A stretch of 64,000 bases of DNA from Margaritifera margaritifera (GCA_029931535.1 JAQPZY010000781.1:310001-374000), one strand, 5' to 3'; shown: positions 48,837-61,279, numbered from the stretch's first letter. A program made the numbers and translations. The notes: generated by a model from the sequence alone, not told the origin.

Positions 48837-49652
48837 GTGAAGTTTTACTACGCCTGAACAAACGACGGACGATAGGGAAAGAGAGTAGACAAAGGATCAC
48901 TAAGTGATTTCGACGCTTGACAGACCGCACAAAAATGATCAAATAGTAAACCCAAAAGGAGTCGTTGAAAAATTGTCCTGAATGTGGGTCAGGTTTCAAC
49001 AGGAATGACTCTTTTCCAACCGCTGCTAGGTTCTGTTTACAGTGGTGAATTGTGACCTGATCATGACAAGATACAGGCATGACTGATTTTCAACAGTTAT
49101 TGGGCTCAGTTTTCAACGTTGAATTTTGATTTGGCTATGTTTTCAACGGGGCTCCAAATTCAGTCTTACGCCGGATCTGATCCAATGGCAACCCTGCCAT
49201 TATGTTAAACCTCAAAGGTGGCCCAGCCCAAGCTCACTAACTTCAAAACTTTAGTTTATGATATTTCGCATTATTTCTAAGGTACGGTTAAATAAGTAAG
49301 AACGATGATGATAATAAAAGCATTTTTAAATTTACCATAGCCATGCAAACATCCACACGGTCAACAGGAATATACATATAAAACATGATGTTGCCGAAAG
49401 GTTGCAACGTAAATTTATATTAAAACTGGAACAATATATAACAATCTGTGCATCCTTTCCAATACACTTGGTTTCAAAGTAAGTTTCAACTTTATTACTA
49501 TCACATTATTGCTTATGCAACAGCTAATACATTTAACTAAAAGCAGAAATGGTTGGGAATATTGATTTACCTTTGGGTGTCACTAAATATATCCTCTGGG
49601 CGATAGCTGTTTTCCAAAGGTCGCTTGTTTGTCGACCAATGGTATCATATGT

Positions 49653-49722
<70 letters not shown>

Positions 49723-49882
49723 ATCTGAAATCTTCGTTATCACTTACAGGTTCACATTTTAGGGAAGCGGTTAGGAAGTGAAAATGGGGCAGAACTTGCA
49801 CTTCAATGGTAAGTCTTGTACAAATTATCCCTGTATGTTTGAGCAGGTTATTATGTTGTAGCAAAGGTTATTGCACGCATGT

Positions 49883-49969
<87 letters not shown>

Positions 49970-50340
49970 GAGAGCTATTCCGACGTCAGGCATCACACTT
50001 TGAAATAAACATGAATCCTCTTTTTTTGGAGACTGGAATCTTCATAACACACGATTCGCCAATAGAATGTATACCATACCGCTGCATTTTAAATTAGCTG
50101 CAAAATAGCTCAACACCATTATCTTGGAAGCAGCTTCTGATAGGATCATGTGTTTTAAATACAGTCAATTAATTATGTCTCTAGAAGTCGCGATTAGACA
50201 CTGGAAAACTGCATTTTAATTATAAGGTGTGCTTTATGTAAAAAATATCGTAAAGAGTCATTAATGTTCATTCTGACTTACCTATTGTTGTGTAGAGATG
50301 CTGCTGTTTATAGATTACCGAAAACTCTGGTTGTAAGAGA
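48010..50340. other. No gene; microsatellites
   Basis: (TA)n at 48759-48832 and 49656-49720, (TG)n(GA)n at 49882-49966. No coding signal. Confidence 0.6.
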
Positions 50341-50389
50341 GAGGTGCAAAATTACACCTTAATGCATTTTCGCTTTTCTTTTTCTCCAG

Positions 50390-50605
50390 GAACCTGTGAC
50401 CCTGTAGATTTGACACAATGCTCAGAATACTACTTTGACCCATGTGACTGCAGAAAATGTTACCACTGTGACCGAATCCAATCCACGATGTTTAATAAAT
50501 CTTGCACACCAGAGGAAATATACAATCATAAAGTTTTGGTTTGTGACTATCCAAATAATGCCATATGTCAGCCTACACGTCCATGGGAACGCTGCAATGT
50601 TACAG
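50390..50605 (+). CDS. Copy 2, CBM14-like ectodomain exon
   Basis: 216-nt exon after acceptor TTTTTCTCCAG, phase 1 at both ends, exactly the length and phase of the copy 1 exon at 5503-5718. Shared signature CSEYYxDPCxC, HCD/QCD, MFxKxC, CDYxxN, PWxRCNV; one additional Cys (KCYHC). The 3' border reads ACAG/GCATGA, so the intron would use a GC donor; reading through gives a stop after eight codons. Intron sequence before both exons is also related (CAAAATTACAC). Disulphide-rich extracellular domain, possibly chitin or glycan binding. Confidence 0.7.
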
Positions 50606-51213
50606 GCATGAATCTGAATAACTGCTAACACGTACAATCCTAAACGAGTTTCAGGCACATCGAATTCTAATTTAAGAAATGAGTTAAAAAATAAAATAGG
50701 GATCATTGAACATTTAAAAAAAAAAACATGTAAAGTAATGCGTAATATTTGACGGTTTGCTATCGCTTGAACTATCTTTTATCACAGGACTATTCTGTTA
50801 TCTAGGCAAAGAGAGCCATATTATGTTCAGACGTTACAAATGAACCGGAAGCCCAAATCTGATTCTGTACACGACCTTTTTATGATGCTTTGTCGCATGA
50901 ACACACATACGATGAAACTAAACCGTATACATCATAGATTGAAATAAAGTGTCCACATTAATTCGTGATTCGTCTTCCTCTCCTTATGCTGAATAACAAG
51001 CTAACATTTGTAGCTTTTTCTCCCTATTGTACAATCTCTAAACATAGTTTTCCGTACTTTAAAAAAATTGTGTCAGACATTATTTACTGGGCCATGAGCT
51101 TAGGTCTGTCCTACTACCAAATACATAAATCATTAAAAAATAAAAGTGTTAGGCGTGTTACATTTTATATAATTCATCGATATTTTATTTCTTGTGTTCT
51201 GTTTTCATTTCAG

Positions 51214-51394
51214 AAAGCAGGAAGAATCAACTGTTCTTGATATGTGGAAATAACGTCCCAAGCAGCAACTCTTCGAGCAGTTCTCAGAATACAAACAGTA
51301 CCAACTTCCAGTTGATGCAGACGCTTCTGCCTGTAGCTCTAGTTCTTGCTGTTTCCATCGTCATCATTATCATCGGGTTTTATCAATACAAAAA
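51214..51394 (+). CDS. Copy 2, transmembrane exon
   Basis: Acceptor TTTTCATTTCAG, in phase with the ectodomain exon; donor AAAAA/GTAAGC. Encodes ESRKNQLFLICG, a Ser/Asn-rich stalk with NST glycosylation-type sites, one helix (TLLPVALVLAVSIVIIIIGF) and YQYK. Parallel to copy 1 TM exon in position, phase and DSR/ESR start. Confidence 0.68.
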
Positions 51395-51512
51395 GTAAGC
51401 TCTCACTCTCTATAAATAAAGGAAAAACAAAACAAAATAAAACAAAACAAAACAAAAGAAAATAAAATTGGCAAAAAAATAAAACCCTTTAAAAATAACC
51501 CACAACACGCAG

Positions 51513-51561
51513 ACGGAAACGTGTGGTCCTGTACCAGGACGTGGGCAATTATGCAGACTGA
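51513..51561 (+). CDS. Copy 2, candidate short terminal tail exon
   Basis: After an acceptor-like ACACGCAG, one base completes the codon left open by the TM exon and the frame reads RKRVVLYQDVGNYAD then TGA at 51559-51561. A 15-residue tail with two tyrosines. The polypyrimidine tract is weak, so this is a proposal based mainly on phase. Confidence 0.35.
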
Positions 51562-51599
51562 GGTAGATACCTTAGAGGTATGTAAAATTGTTTGTACAC

Positions 51600-52008
51600 A
51601 TGTTACAGTTTTTATAAAAATGAAACTTTCTGAGTAGTTTCTAGGATGCAAAAAAACATGCTTGATAACATGAGAAATCTGGACAACAAAGTATGGTAAA
51701 ACAGTTTTAGCTACGCAGCAGCTAAGCTGTGAAATTTCTCCCAGATGTAGCCAGACAAGCAGTTATATGAATTCGAAAGATTTATTTGTACTTAAAGAGG
51801 TGGATCCTGCAAAGGGTCTCCATAGGCATCTTGCTTACTAGCTTAATGTAGTCGCTTACATTAAAACTCATTTGCTGATCTGATGGAATTGCTATAGTTT
51901 TGCTGCCATTTTGTTTTCAGTCTGCCTTTTTATATAGTCTAGTCAAATTTGTAGTGTTTAGAAATTACTTTTAGTGGCATTGACTTGATGTGAAAGAGTT
52001 TATGCATG

Positions 52009-52056
<48 letters not shown>

Positions 52057-52381
52057 TGTGTGTGTGTGTGTGTGTGATGAAAAATGCATATGTGTATATA
52101 TGTCACGTTGCTGTATGCACATATGTACACATACACCTTCTGCCAACATCTGCTATAACATTAGTAAGTAAGTAAATTATACTTATTTTCTAGGGTATTA
52201 TTTTTGTCCAGGTTCATATTTGCTCTTCTTGGTATTTTAACGTTAATTGCAATGTCAAACAGTGAATAGCAAGTTCAAGTAAACGAAGAGGATTTATATG
52301 TGCTGATAGGAACTATGTAATAGTTTGCTATAAGTGATTTAGAGGTGACATGAGACAAGCTGCTGTTCTCTCTCCCCTTTT

Positions 52382-52443
<62 letters not shown>

Positions 52444-54160
52444 GCGCGCGCGCGTAGTGACACGCAATTTTTGTTATTTTTGAAGGACGGGAGAGGTCAA
52501 AGGTAAACAGTGTTGGGTGAACAATAGTGAATAGTAGTGGTGCAAAAAGTTAAATCTAGTTTGCTTTGTATTAAAATTGTTTTTGTTAATTCTGGTAAGT
52601 GATATATTCTAAGTGACTCCTGAACATGGAGGTTTCAGTCACAGGAACTTTTAAGTAAGTTGACACTGTCTTTTTTACCCCTTGTTTTGTTTTTGTATGA
52701 ACTTACTAGACATGACTGGCCCTGGAGGAAAAACAGGCTTCCACTCAGGGAACTAGACCGAGTTTTCTCTGTTTTGGAAATCGTTTTATTATTTGGCTAT
52801 TACGTTTCTTTTATCCAGGATCGAGCGTGCTGCACATAAAATCACGAGCAGAGAACAATACATTTTGCCAGCGTGTTTGATGGCAGTGATTTAGCTCCAT
52901 TTGGGAAGCTTAATATTAAATACGTAGGTGGCCTGATCGTCCATCTTTCAGACAGCTATCGTTCCAATCCAACGTGAAGTTTTCGTCAAATCACTTTTTT
53001 GTCAGCTTCCTAATCCGATATCTGAGTTTCCAGATATTTTTAAATCTCGTACATGTCCCGTAATCACCAAGACTTAGGCTACTTACGTCTCGTTGCTTAG
53101 CCCATAAAAGGGACTTCTACAACCGTTTGTGTACACTGAGCTTCTGTCGAGATTATCTGAAGTATCTATGGAATAGTATTCAAAGAAGACGAGACAAGAC
53201 AAACATCTAAACCCCTTTAGAAAGTTAAGACCGTATAAATGGTGGATTCCGCGGGGATCTTCGATAGTTCAGTCATTGCAAAACTGAATAACAATAAAAC
53301 AATAATAGTAAAGATGACACACGACCTTCTGAAGCTCGAGGGCGATCATTAATCAAGTATTTATTTAAAATCAGCATTGATACTGCCAATAACAATGTTC
53401 TTGTCTCTGTAGCCCACCTTGTGTATGATATTACGGGTAAGATACATGAAAAACAATACAAAAAGAATAATAAGGAAAAATAAACACTAAGTTCTGGTCG
53501 ATTCAAATTGGTTGAATTATCCCCTTTTCCTTACTCTCGCCTCCATATCAAATAAAAACTCTCAGGGAATTTCCAGACCTAACAGGTTATTTTGATGTAT
53601 AGTAATTATTTAGACTGGTACCGTGTGAATTTAGTTTTTAAAACATCAGTAATATTGGTCACAGTCCTAGAGATGCAGACGATTGAACAATGTTAGATGA
53701 ATGACAAATATTAGCTTTCCCAATTGCTTGAAGTCTATGATATTTTTAATTCGCTGTTTGGTTTGGACAACATCAACAAAATAGATGCACGCGGTACGAG
53801 TAGTAAGTCAAATAATCCGTTTGAAGTAACAATATTATTATCATGATGAACAGGTGTGGGATAACTTTAAGAAGGGATATTTTTCTTTATCTTGTCACTG
53901 TTTAGCGGAATCGGATCTTAAGTGATAAGGAAAACACAATATCGTGTAATTTCAGTACAAAGATTGCTTTATCTTTCCAAAAGAAAATTTCGCAAGGGCC
54001 TAAATATAGTCACATGCACGTGATTTTGGGACGGCGCAACAAATACAATGCGGTTTCCTGGTGGTCCTCAAAACATAGCTAATAGAAAATAGTACCAGGT
54101 TTGTTTTTACTTTTTAGCGTGCCACAAAGCATAGAATGAGTCTAAGCGTTTTCAAATTGT
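51600..54160. other. No gene; microsatellites
   Basis: (TA)n(TG)n at 52013-52076 and (CA)n with CG end at 52384-52455. No coding signal seen. Confidence 0.55.
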
Positions 54161-54190
54161 GTAATGGATTGGCAGATATTTATACTACTC

Positions 54191-54382
54191 TGTTGTGGCA
54201 ATAGCACCTGCGTCGTCCATACACCACCAGTCCAATTCTGTTGTGGCAATAGCACCTGCGTCGTCCCTACACCACCAGTCCAATTCTGTTGTGTCAATAG
54301 CACCTGCGTCGTCCCTACACCACCAGTCCAATTCTGTTGTGGCAATAGCACCTGCGTCGTCCCTACACCACCAGTCCAATTT
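54191..54382 (+). repeat. 48-bp tandem repeat, four copies
   Basis: Units start at 54191, 54239, 54287 and 54335 and differ at one to two positions. A 48-bp period keeps all frames open (CCGNSTCVVPTPPVQF on plus; TGGVGTTQVLLPQQNW on minus), but the open frames are a by-product. It lies just outside the GC-rich viral block. Confidence 0.92.
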
Positions 54383-54619
54383 CTGCGTGTAGGAATGGGG
54401 CCAGCGGTACGTCGTGGCGCCACGTTATCGTATGTTTCTCGTGCCAAATAAAAAAAATTGGCATGCGCCATGGGCTTGCCAGGGCCCACGGAACGAATGA
54501 CAAAGAGAGTAAACGGGTGGGTCCCTAACCGGTGCCAAAACAAAATGATTTACAATCATGCTGTCTTTGCTTGGTCGTCTGTAAGTATCTTTTCTCAAAA
54601 CTACCGCACCTTCGAATAG

Positions 54620-55016
54620 AAGCCTATCATTGAATGTGTTTGCTTGGCTACCGAGTCGTCAGCTGCTAGAATGTCATTGACGCTCTGCACCTCGGTGCTG
54701 TCGTCTGCGCCGCCAAACTCATGGTGAAATTAGTCTGAGGTGACCCAAATGGCGCTACACCAGAGCATTGACATTGTTACCTTGTTTCAGTCTACCTAGT
54801 TACTCTTGACAACCACGTCACTGTAGGTAGTGTCTACTGTACCAACAGCTCGTTTGGTGCCAACAACTGAATTAGGTTTGAGAAATTCAAGCCTGGTTAG
54901 AATTGCTTCAAGCACGACACTTTGCTTGGTAAGTTTGGCCGCTACTACCGTATTCAGCTGTTCGTTGTGATGCTTGATGTCGGCGAGAAGGTAATTTGAG
55001 ATTGACTTTGCTCATT
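54620..55016 (-). pseudogene. Small viral coiled-coil-like protein, broken
   Basis: Minus frame starting MSKVNLK near 55016 and, after a shift of one base, continuing LLADIKHHNEQLNTVVAAKL and LEAILTRLEFLKPN, then stops near 54815 with further coding-like sequence (DDSTEVQSVNDILAADDS). Heptad-like hydrophobics suggest a coiled coil. Last recognisable gene of the right-hand element. No family recognised. Confidence 0.35.
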
Positions 55017-55149
55017 TTTCCTGACGGGAGACCATGGTATCGCTATGCAAAAGTTCGATGTATTTATTCAAAATATATTTGGAACAGTGCAATACATGAG
55101 GAGCAGTATAAAATATCTCAACGCAAAAATAAACAACATATTTTTTGCC

Positions 55150-56160
55150 CATCTGTTATTGAAACACCGCATCGTATGCTGGAGGTGCTCTAGGAATAGG
55201 TCTCGAGTCAGAAAGCCTTTGTTTCGATGGATTTTTTATTTTTGTCGTTTCGACAGACAACACAAATCCTTTGATAAATTTCCAGCGAGATCTTTCATGT
55301 TCTCCTCGTGAGCTTCGGTTCTTAAGCGAGCTATTAGTTCGATTTTTGCCACTTCGTCGATTACAACCGAAGTGTATGACCTTGTGCGACACGGCCCGTA
55401 TTTCATTATTCATGGTTGTGTATATGTCCACTTTGTTTAGGATAAGTTTGAACTCCTCTTCTGATATTACCTTGTCAAGCAGCGCCTTAGAAATATGGTA
55501 TGAGATTGTTCTGAGCTTTGATTCGGACAAGACAGATTTCATGGTGCTATTTAGCTTTCATTCAATAGTCGCCGGGTGGTAAAATTTCCAGTTAAAAACT
55601 GTAGTGTCAAGGGCGGTCGCGATGGGTATAGCAAGATTTCTTGACAAGAGTTCCAATCCCCGCCACACTAGTGCTCATAGACACAGTCGTCAGTGTGTTG
55701 TCCACACCACCCACCGCGTTTATTGCGCGTTTGTACTTTTTGTACAGAGCACGCCGCTGTTGAACCTCGGTTCGTATTAATGCTTTAGCTTTGTTGATCC
55801 TTTTCAGACGAATATCGTGTGAATCTTGGATTTTCGGATTTTTTGAAGTTATAATTCCTCTATAAGCAGCCTGATATGAAACTCTAATTTGTCCTTGGAT
55901 CCGGTTAGTTTGCGAACCCATACCTTTAACCGATTGTCTGTGCTTGCAGCTAAGACCGTGGCGATATCAAAAAAGCTTATAGCTTCCCTGATATCACCAG
56001 ATTCCAATATAGTATTATTATCAAGGGTCAACATTACTGTGCCTTTTAGCCTCTGCGACGAGTCAGTCTTTTGGCCGAATACTGCGATGCGGTAGAGTGC
56101 GTGTGTTTTTTTTATTTTTTGTTGTTGTTGAAAGAAAACAAAAGACAAGAACAAAAACAA
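55150..56160 (-). pseudogene. Polinton-associated structural-type protein, frameshifted
   Basis: Minus strand. N-terminal part from about 56060 to 55920 (TVMLTLDNNTILESGDI, FFDIATVLAAS), a shift near 55910, then a basic helical stretch (LIRTEVQQRRALYKKYKRAI) and a Gly/Ser/Val hydrophobic segment (TTVSMSTSVAGIGTL), another shift near 55600, then ISKALLDKVISEEEFKLIL and a C-terminus with PRAPPAYDAVF. The ISKALLD..I...EF.LI motif after a hydrophobic segment is a combination I know from an uncharacterised protein repeatedly found in invertebrate Polinton-like elements. PPAY is a late-domain-type motif. The role in virions is an inference. Confidence 0.5.
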
Positions 56161-56489
56161 AATAAGTAGTGTTTTGTCGCCGATGAGTGATTGAGGGATT
56201 TACATACTCAGACAAAAATTACACCGCTGTGAGCTCTTTATGTTCAAACGTCACGTTGCTATTGAAGTAGCAATTACGTCCGAGACGCTTCCAGGGCAAT
56301 ACGTTTGGCTATTGTTTCCACAGCTAATTAATTTTAGCTGCTCTCGGATTGACTTATGGTGATCTGGTTGGCTCCAGTGCTCGATGTCTATCTGCTTTGC
56401 ATCCTCGTTCCACTCCAATCTGAATCGTCACTTGTTAACCTAAAGGAGGCACAGATATTCTTGCAGCAGTTGTTTGTATTCATTGTCGA

Positions 56490-58199
56490 TGTCATGTACC
56501 AATACTCCGTCTTTTTCGTCGATTGCAGGACTGGCAATCGACACCAATGAATAGTGCTTTTTTGTGTTGCTTTAAGCTAATCGACGTTGAATCCCTGACA
56601 ACGGATGGTGTCTCTTGCGGCAAACATTGACGCAAACTTAGTTGTAAAGCTTTCGTAGGAGATGCCATCGGTTGACTGTCATTTTGTGCCTGTATGGTTC
56701 CATTTACACGGATTGAAGCGTTGTCCACGATCCGCTGCCATGACGTCCATGGAGGTTAATGAAGTAAAATCCAGCACCTATGATGCTGATAGTGTTGTCG
56801 TTGCTGTTCCTGAGGATAAAACCACCAACGTTTTGAAAGTTTTGAATCTCAGCGATAGTAATCAGATGCACTTGGTGACGTTGAACTCTGGCCATTAAGT
56901 AGACGACAGCGATATCTGGTACCCAATGATGATCGCATTCTCGGTAGACATAACGGTGGTTGCCGACTGGACCAAAGGTGTCGGCTACGATAAGGCAGGC
57001 GCCGACCAAAAGAGGATGCCAGTACGTACGGCCTGGTCCCAACATCGGCTGGTGCGTGTGGTACCTGGATAGTGAAAAACTTTAAGGTGGCAGCATTTTG
57101 AGGGTCAACAGCGTCTCGTACCTTTTCGACTAAGTCGTTGTTCATTACAAGCGCGCTGTTCGTTGTATCGCCGGTCTTTAATACCCTCGAGGCATTACCA
57201 ACGTCAATATAGTTTTTGATAAATTCCACAATTTTGCTGGAATGGTCTAAAAGGATTCGTCGGCCGGATGCGTTACAGCGGCGTCCAAAGGGCAAACTCT
57301 GAGAGAGTGATCCTGCCAGCTGCAGCGGCATTATCGATGAAGATGACGTCATCGTCTGTATTTTTACGGGTCAGCACGACAGTATGCTTGGCGCCAAAGA
57401 TGACCTTGCATACATCCTGACAGAAGCCGAAGATGAGGGTCAGTGGTATTGCATAGGAAATTTAACGTGCTCGTATACTTGGGCCTTTCGCAACGCGATG
57501 CCTTGGCTGAAGTTCGGGCTGTTACCGCTCACTACATCCGCTTGACCATCTCCGGCGGCCGTCACTCTAGCAAGCAAGGCCTAGAATGGTCTTGGCAACA
57601 TCGGCATCATCCAGGCAGGACTCAGCTTCTGTGTTATCAATGATATAGCGGGCACAGTCGAACAGCGCATTCAAACCGTTATTTACAAATGCCACCCTGA
57701 CCTCTGCGGTGTAATCTGTCCAGTCTTCCTTTGTGAGTTCACTGACAATCTCAATAAAGGTTTCGGCGGGGAGAAAATAGCGCGAGGTGTCCTCCACATG
57801 GAGCTCCACACAACCTTTTTGATTGGGATCACGTGCTTTGTACGAGTAGTATTGCAGATCGCAGATGCAGCAGTCCCACGGGTTCTCGTGTCGAGAGTTG
57901 GGTCTTGCACGTCTTGGAAGAATGCTATTGCAATAAAGAATATCTTGTTGTTGTTGTCGTGCGACCATCTTCCAATATGGTGAGAGGCGAAGTCCTGTGC
58001 CTATGGCCAAGTTAGCCACGATAACATTGCGCGTTTCCGAAAATATATTTTTGACCGCGGTCAAGTTTACAGCGACAGGTTGATCCAGAGTGGTAACATT
58101 TTGGCGGGTCACCTCTTTTACAGCAGCACGCGTTTCGGGAGGCATAGTCTTGGCCAAATGTAGTGCCAACCTGCTGAGGCAATCACTTGACATTTCCAC
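56490..58199 (-). pseudogene. Candidate major capsid protein, frameshifted
   Basis: The longest coding block of the element, about 560 codons in total. Starting MEMSSDCLSRLALHLAKT it stays open for 210 codons (58199-57567), then continues in shifted frames at 57350-56850 (IVEFIKNYIDVGNASRVLKT, AATLKFFTIQVPHAP), 57045-56704 (GFILRNSNDNTISIIGAGFY) and 56728-56492 (DNASIRVNGTIQAQN). Its size and its place directly downstream of the penton-like gene fit a double-jelly-roll major capsid protein, but I recognise no diagnostic motif, so this rests on length and synteny. A structure prediction of the 210-residue part would test it. Confidence 0.35.
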
Positions 58200-58479
58200 T
58201 CCCTTTTTGCCACAGACGGCATTGGTGGTTGATGGCAGCGCTCCTTTTGCAATTACGCAGCCGTCTTAATATTGACGGCATGCAAAGGGACGGCTCTGGC
58301 GGGTGGGGCGGCGACTCTGGCCAGTGCTGTGGCGGTCGTGGATTCTGCTCTAACTGTGGCTTGGATGATATCACCGAGTCCTTTAAAATAGTGTACACGA
58401 AAAACCGGCCTTCGGGCGCCTACAAACGCTAAAAGACAAATGCAGCAATCAGTCTCTAATATACTTAAAGTGGAGGGTG

Positions 58480-59180
58480 GTCTCAGACATAGAGGTCAAC
58501 GGAAAGCGTCTCATCGCGGAGGTCGTGCAGGTTGCCATCCTGGTCAGTCAGCGTACAGCGCACTTTGGGGTGGTGCGAATTCCATGAGCCTACCTGGATT
58601 CTGGTCAGGAGTAAAGTTGTAGAGCACGTAGGAGTCACCCATGGAATCGCATGAAAAGTATACAGAGATAGTGGTGGTGATCTGCACAGTGCAGGACGTG
58701 ACCTTGTAGAAATCGCCAAAAGTATCCTTTGCGGGGTCTACCGAGGCGGACCATCCCAACACCTGGCGCAAGATTGAGTTTGCAATGTCGATGCTGTAGG
58801 CTGTGGAACTGACATATATCTCTGCTGAATGGGTTGGCTCACTGGCAACAATGCTAATTTTGGTGCTGTAGCCCTTCAGGGCCTTACTCTGTTGCTGGAT
58901 TTCTTTGTTAATGGTATCTATTTTGTAGGCATGCGGTAACAGTTATACCGGCTTCCATATGGCGCCATTGATGGTATACAAAAAAGAAAACTATTGTTGT
59001 CCGAAAAGCCGCCAACAGGCTGGGAGAGAAATTGGGCCAGTTGTAGTCGACCCGAAGAGACGCCAGAGCAATCTCAGGGTTGTGTCCTTGGAGGCCTTAA
59101 TTGGCGTCGGAAAAAATGACGTCAAAAAGACGGCTTTTTTAAACTCGCTCACACCATCTGTGTGTTTCTGGGGGCGGCAT
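58480..59180 (-). pseudogene. Penton-like minor capsid protein, frameshifted
   Basis: Minus strand. N-terminal signature DGVSEFKKAVF..TSFFPTPIK, then after a shift NPEIALASLRVDYNWPNF, which corresponds to the W-x-V-x-L...Y.SW.NI region of Polinton/adintovirus minor capsid proteins. The middle (TINKEIQQQSKALKGYSTKI, SILRQVLGWSASVDP) is continuous at 58960-58545. A shift near 58550 leads to the C-terminal LTDQDGNLHDLRDETLSVDL, which matches the TDQDG..DLRGE...V.L ending common in that family. It lies between the ATPase region and the candidate major capsid gene, as capsid genes do in Polintons. Two or more frameshifts and a stop: non-functional as written. Confidence 0.65.
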
Positions 59181-59228
59181 GCTCTTGAATGGTCTGAAGG
59201 TGGGGCGATACAGCCTCACCCATCTGTT

Positions 59229-59600
59229 TTAGTATTTTCCCATTGTGCCGTTTGCATCCAATGCCGTTCCAACAGTACACTTGTTTGACTCAGAAACCCC
59301 GTCATGAAACTTTTTAATTAGCGCTTTAAATATAGCATCGTCTATAATATCATCACATAGAAGGTGTTGGCAGATGCTGCTAACTTCGTTGACTAGCTCG
59401 AGGGACGTGTTGCTGGCCCTAAAAGACCCTATCAGCCTTTCGAGGCCTTTGGCCAGCTCGTCAGGGCCGCTGTAGCAGAGTATCAGGCTAGCATTTGTTA
59501 ACTGCATGTCTTCCGATTGCTCAGCAAGTGCCTTTGCTACTGCTGGTCTCATCGGCGGCCTTTGCAGTGCGGATTTGTAATGTCTTCAAAAATATTTGCA
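59229..59600 (-). CDS. Unassigned viral frame after the ATPase
   Basis: Open minus frame of 107 codons (59552-59229) with good composition: AVAKALAEQSEDMQL, LILCYSGPDELAKGLERL, SSICQHLLCDDIIDDAIF. Helical and acidic, no family recognised. It may be the C-terminal end of the ATPase after a frame change or a separate small gene. It ends about 50 bases before the penton-like gene. Confidence 0.35.
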
Positions 59601-60312
59601 AGACTTCAATTTGACACAGCCTACGCCTTATCAAGGACAGCATAAAACTGTACTGGGCTGTGTTTGTCAGGTCTATGGTAGCAAGGCTGTGAGTTATAGA
59701 CGTTGACTCGTACAAGAAACTCGTGCCAGTCCATGTTGGCGGCACACCATGTGGTGTGCACGTTCCGCAGGCCATGGACATCAGTCACACGGAAGAGGAC
59801 CACTGTATTTGTGCTGTCACGAATTACCTTTGGAAGCTGGGTGTAGAGCTGAGCCAAGTACAACACGTCGGCGTTCTTCTAGGGTAATTTTGCTCCTCGA
59901 GCATCACGTTGTCATAGACGATGACGTTGTCTTGACCGCTGTGTAGATCATCAGGTCCTGGCGCCTTTTTAACGTTGAAGATAAACACCACGGGGTCCTC
60001 AATGGTGACTAGTGTTTCGTCGCTCGGCTTTTCATCCGTGGCCTCTAGCAGCATTTTGACCTGCTCGAAAATTATGACATTGTTGATTTGGCGCAAGATT
60101 TCCTTGCATTGAAGTTCGTCCGCACTGGACGCTACCACGTAGAGTCTGCTTCTCTTCGTCCAGAGCGTCAGGCAGTTCCGCAGCAGTTGCGTCTTTCCAC
60201 AACCAGAGGAGCCAAGGAACAGAGTTTGGATGGGGTCAGGCGCAGCCGAGACCAGTTATGCCGCGACTTGTGGGTCTCTTTTGTGGCTGAAAAGCCAATG
60301 ATGTCCATGCTA
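59600..60312 (-). pseudogene. A32/FtsK-HerA-type genome-packaging ATPase, frameshifted
   Basis: Minus strand, start MDIIGFSA at 60312. After a shift near 60255 the P-loop GSSGCGKTQLLRN is read (60187-60213), then SRLYVVASSADEL. A Walker B-type VIVYDNVMLEEQ follows at about 59888-59932, a position and wording typical of Polinton and adintovirus packaging ATPases. A further shift near 59865 leads to LYLAQLYTQLPKVIRDSTN and VVLFRVTD, matching the family's conserved AQS/LP..IRDN..VLFR region. It would pump viral DNA into the capsid. At about 200 codons it is near the usual length. Frame breaks make it a pseudogene. Confidence 0.75.
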
Positions 60313-60319
60313 TTAAAAG

Positions 60320-61270
60320 GTCGCTACGTCCTTGAAAATGATCGCATATTGCCTGCACTGTAGGCAAAAGACTGAAACTGTAGGCGAACACGAAGGGCTG
60401 CTCGCCAATAGGAAATACTCATTCCAAGAAACTTGCACGTAATGCAGGGTAAAAGATTCCACCATCGTCTCGCGTGCTCCTGCTAGTCGGTACGATAGGG
60501 TACGCGAGCAGAAGCAATGTTAGGACACAGCTTCTAACGTCGGAAAGCTAATGGTACTGCCCTGTAGCAAGTATACCGGGGAAAAGTATCTACCGCGCCA
60601 CAACTACTGCGAGCCAGGCACAAGGATTGACATTCGACTAGAGTCTAGCAAGGCCGCAATAAATCGTATAGATACCACATGCTACGGACACTACCTGTTG
60701 CACTCACACAGCAGCAACATCCGCAACTAGCATAAGGCCTGACCTAAACAACATAAACGGCCACAAAGTTGGCAAATGCTGTGGGCGTTGACTCGAAAAG
60801 GGCAACATGAAAACCAAACTAGTAGTGGGTGAACGCCATAAGTGTGTAAACAGTCGGTTTAAAGTGTCCCAAATTATTCCGCGAGCTGGGACAGCCCTAA
60901 TCAGAGCCGTATGGCACGTGGGACACGCGTAGTGAGGGACACAACAAACAATTTTTACGAGTGGAACTGACCACAGGCGCCGCTGCGCAAACGTGGTGGA
61001 GAGAGTTAGCGAGGCGTCAAACCTTTACTGGTCATTTGTCAACCGGATTTGTTCTTGTTGTCTATCAGCGGTTGGCGATTGTTCCTGTAGCGCACCAAGT
61101 ACACGTCATTTCGACTGCGCGCTGGCTTGCGCGGGCACGGCTTGCATCTCGTAATTCTTAAAGGTACCGAACACGCATTCGACGCGGTTCTCAATCGGGT
61201 GGACGCACACCAACCACCGAGGAGCGCTTTCTTTGATAAACCCTACCCGGTTTGTTATAAGGCGTACCGG
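60320..61270 (-). other. Unresolved coding-like stretch between integrase and ATPase
   Basis: GC-rich and coding-like in pieces on the minus strand but with many stops. Near 61150-61000 sequence such as YEMQAVPAQASAQS may be the integrase C-terminus. Around 60950 CPTCH hints at a zinc-binding segment. No confident gene. Confidence 0.25.
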
Positions 61271-61279
61271 TACATGCTA

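Noticed and set aside
49806..50097. Frames with poly(Arg-Glu)
   Set aside because: Translations of the (GA)n array before copy 2.
54142..54543. Long open frames on both strands over the 48-bp repeats (e.g. 133 codons minus)
   Set aside because: The openness follows from a 48-bp period free of stops; all frames are open and the peptides are mere repeats.
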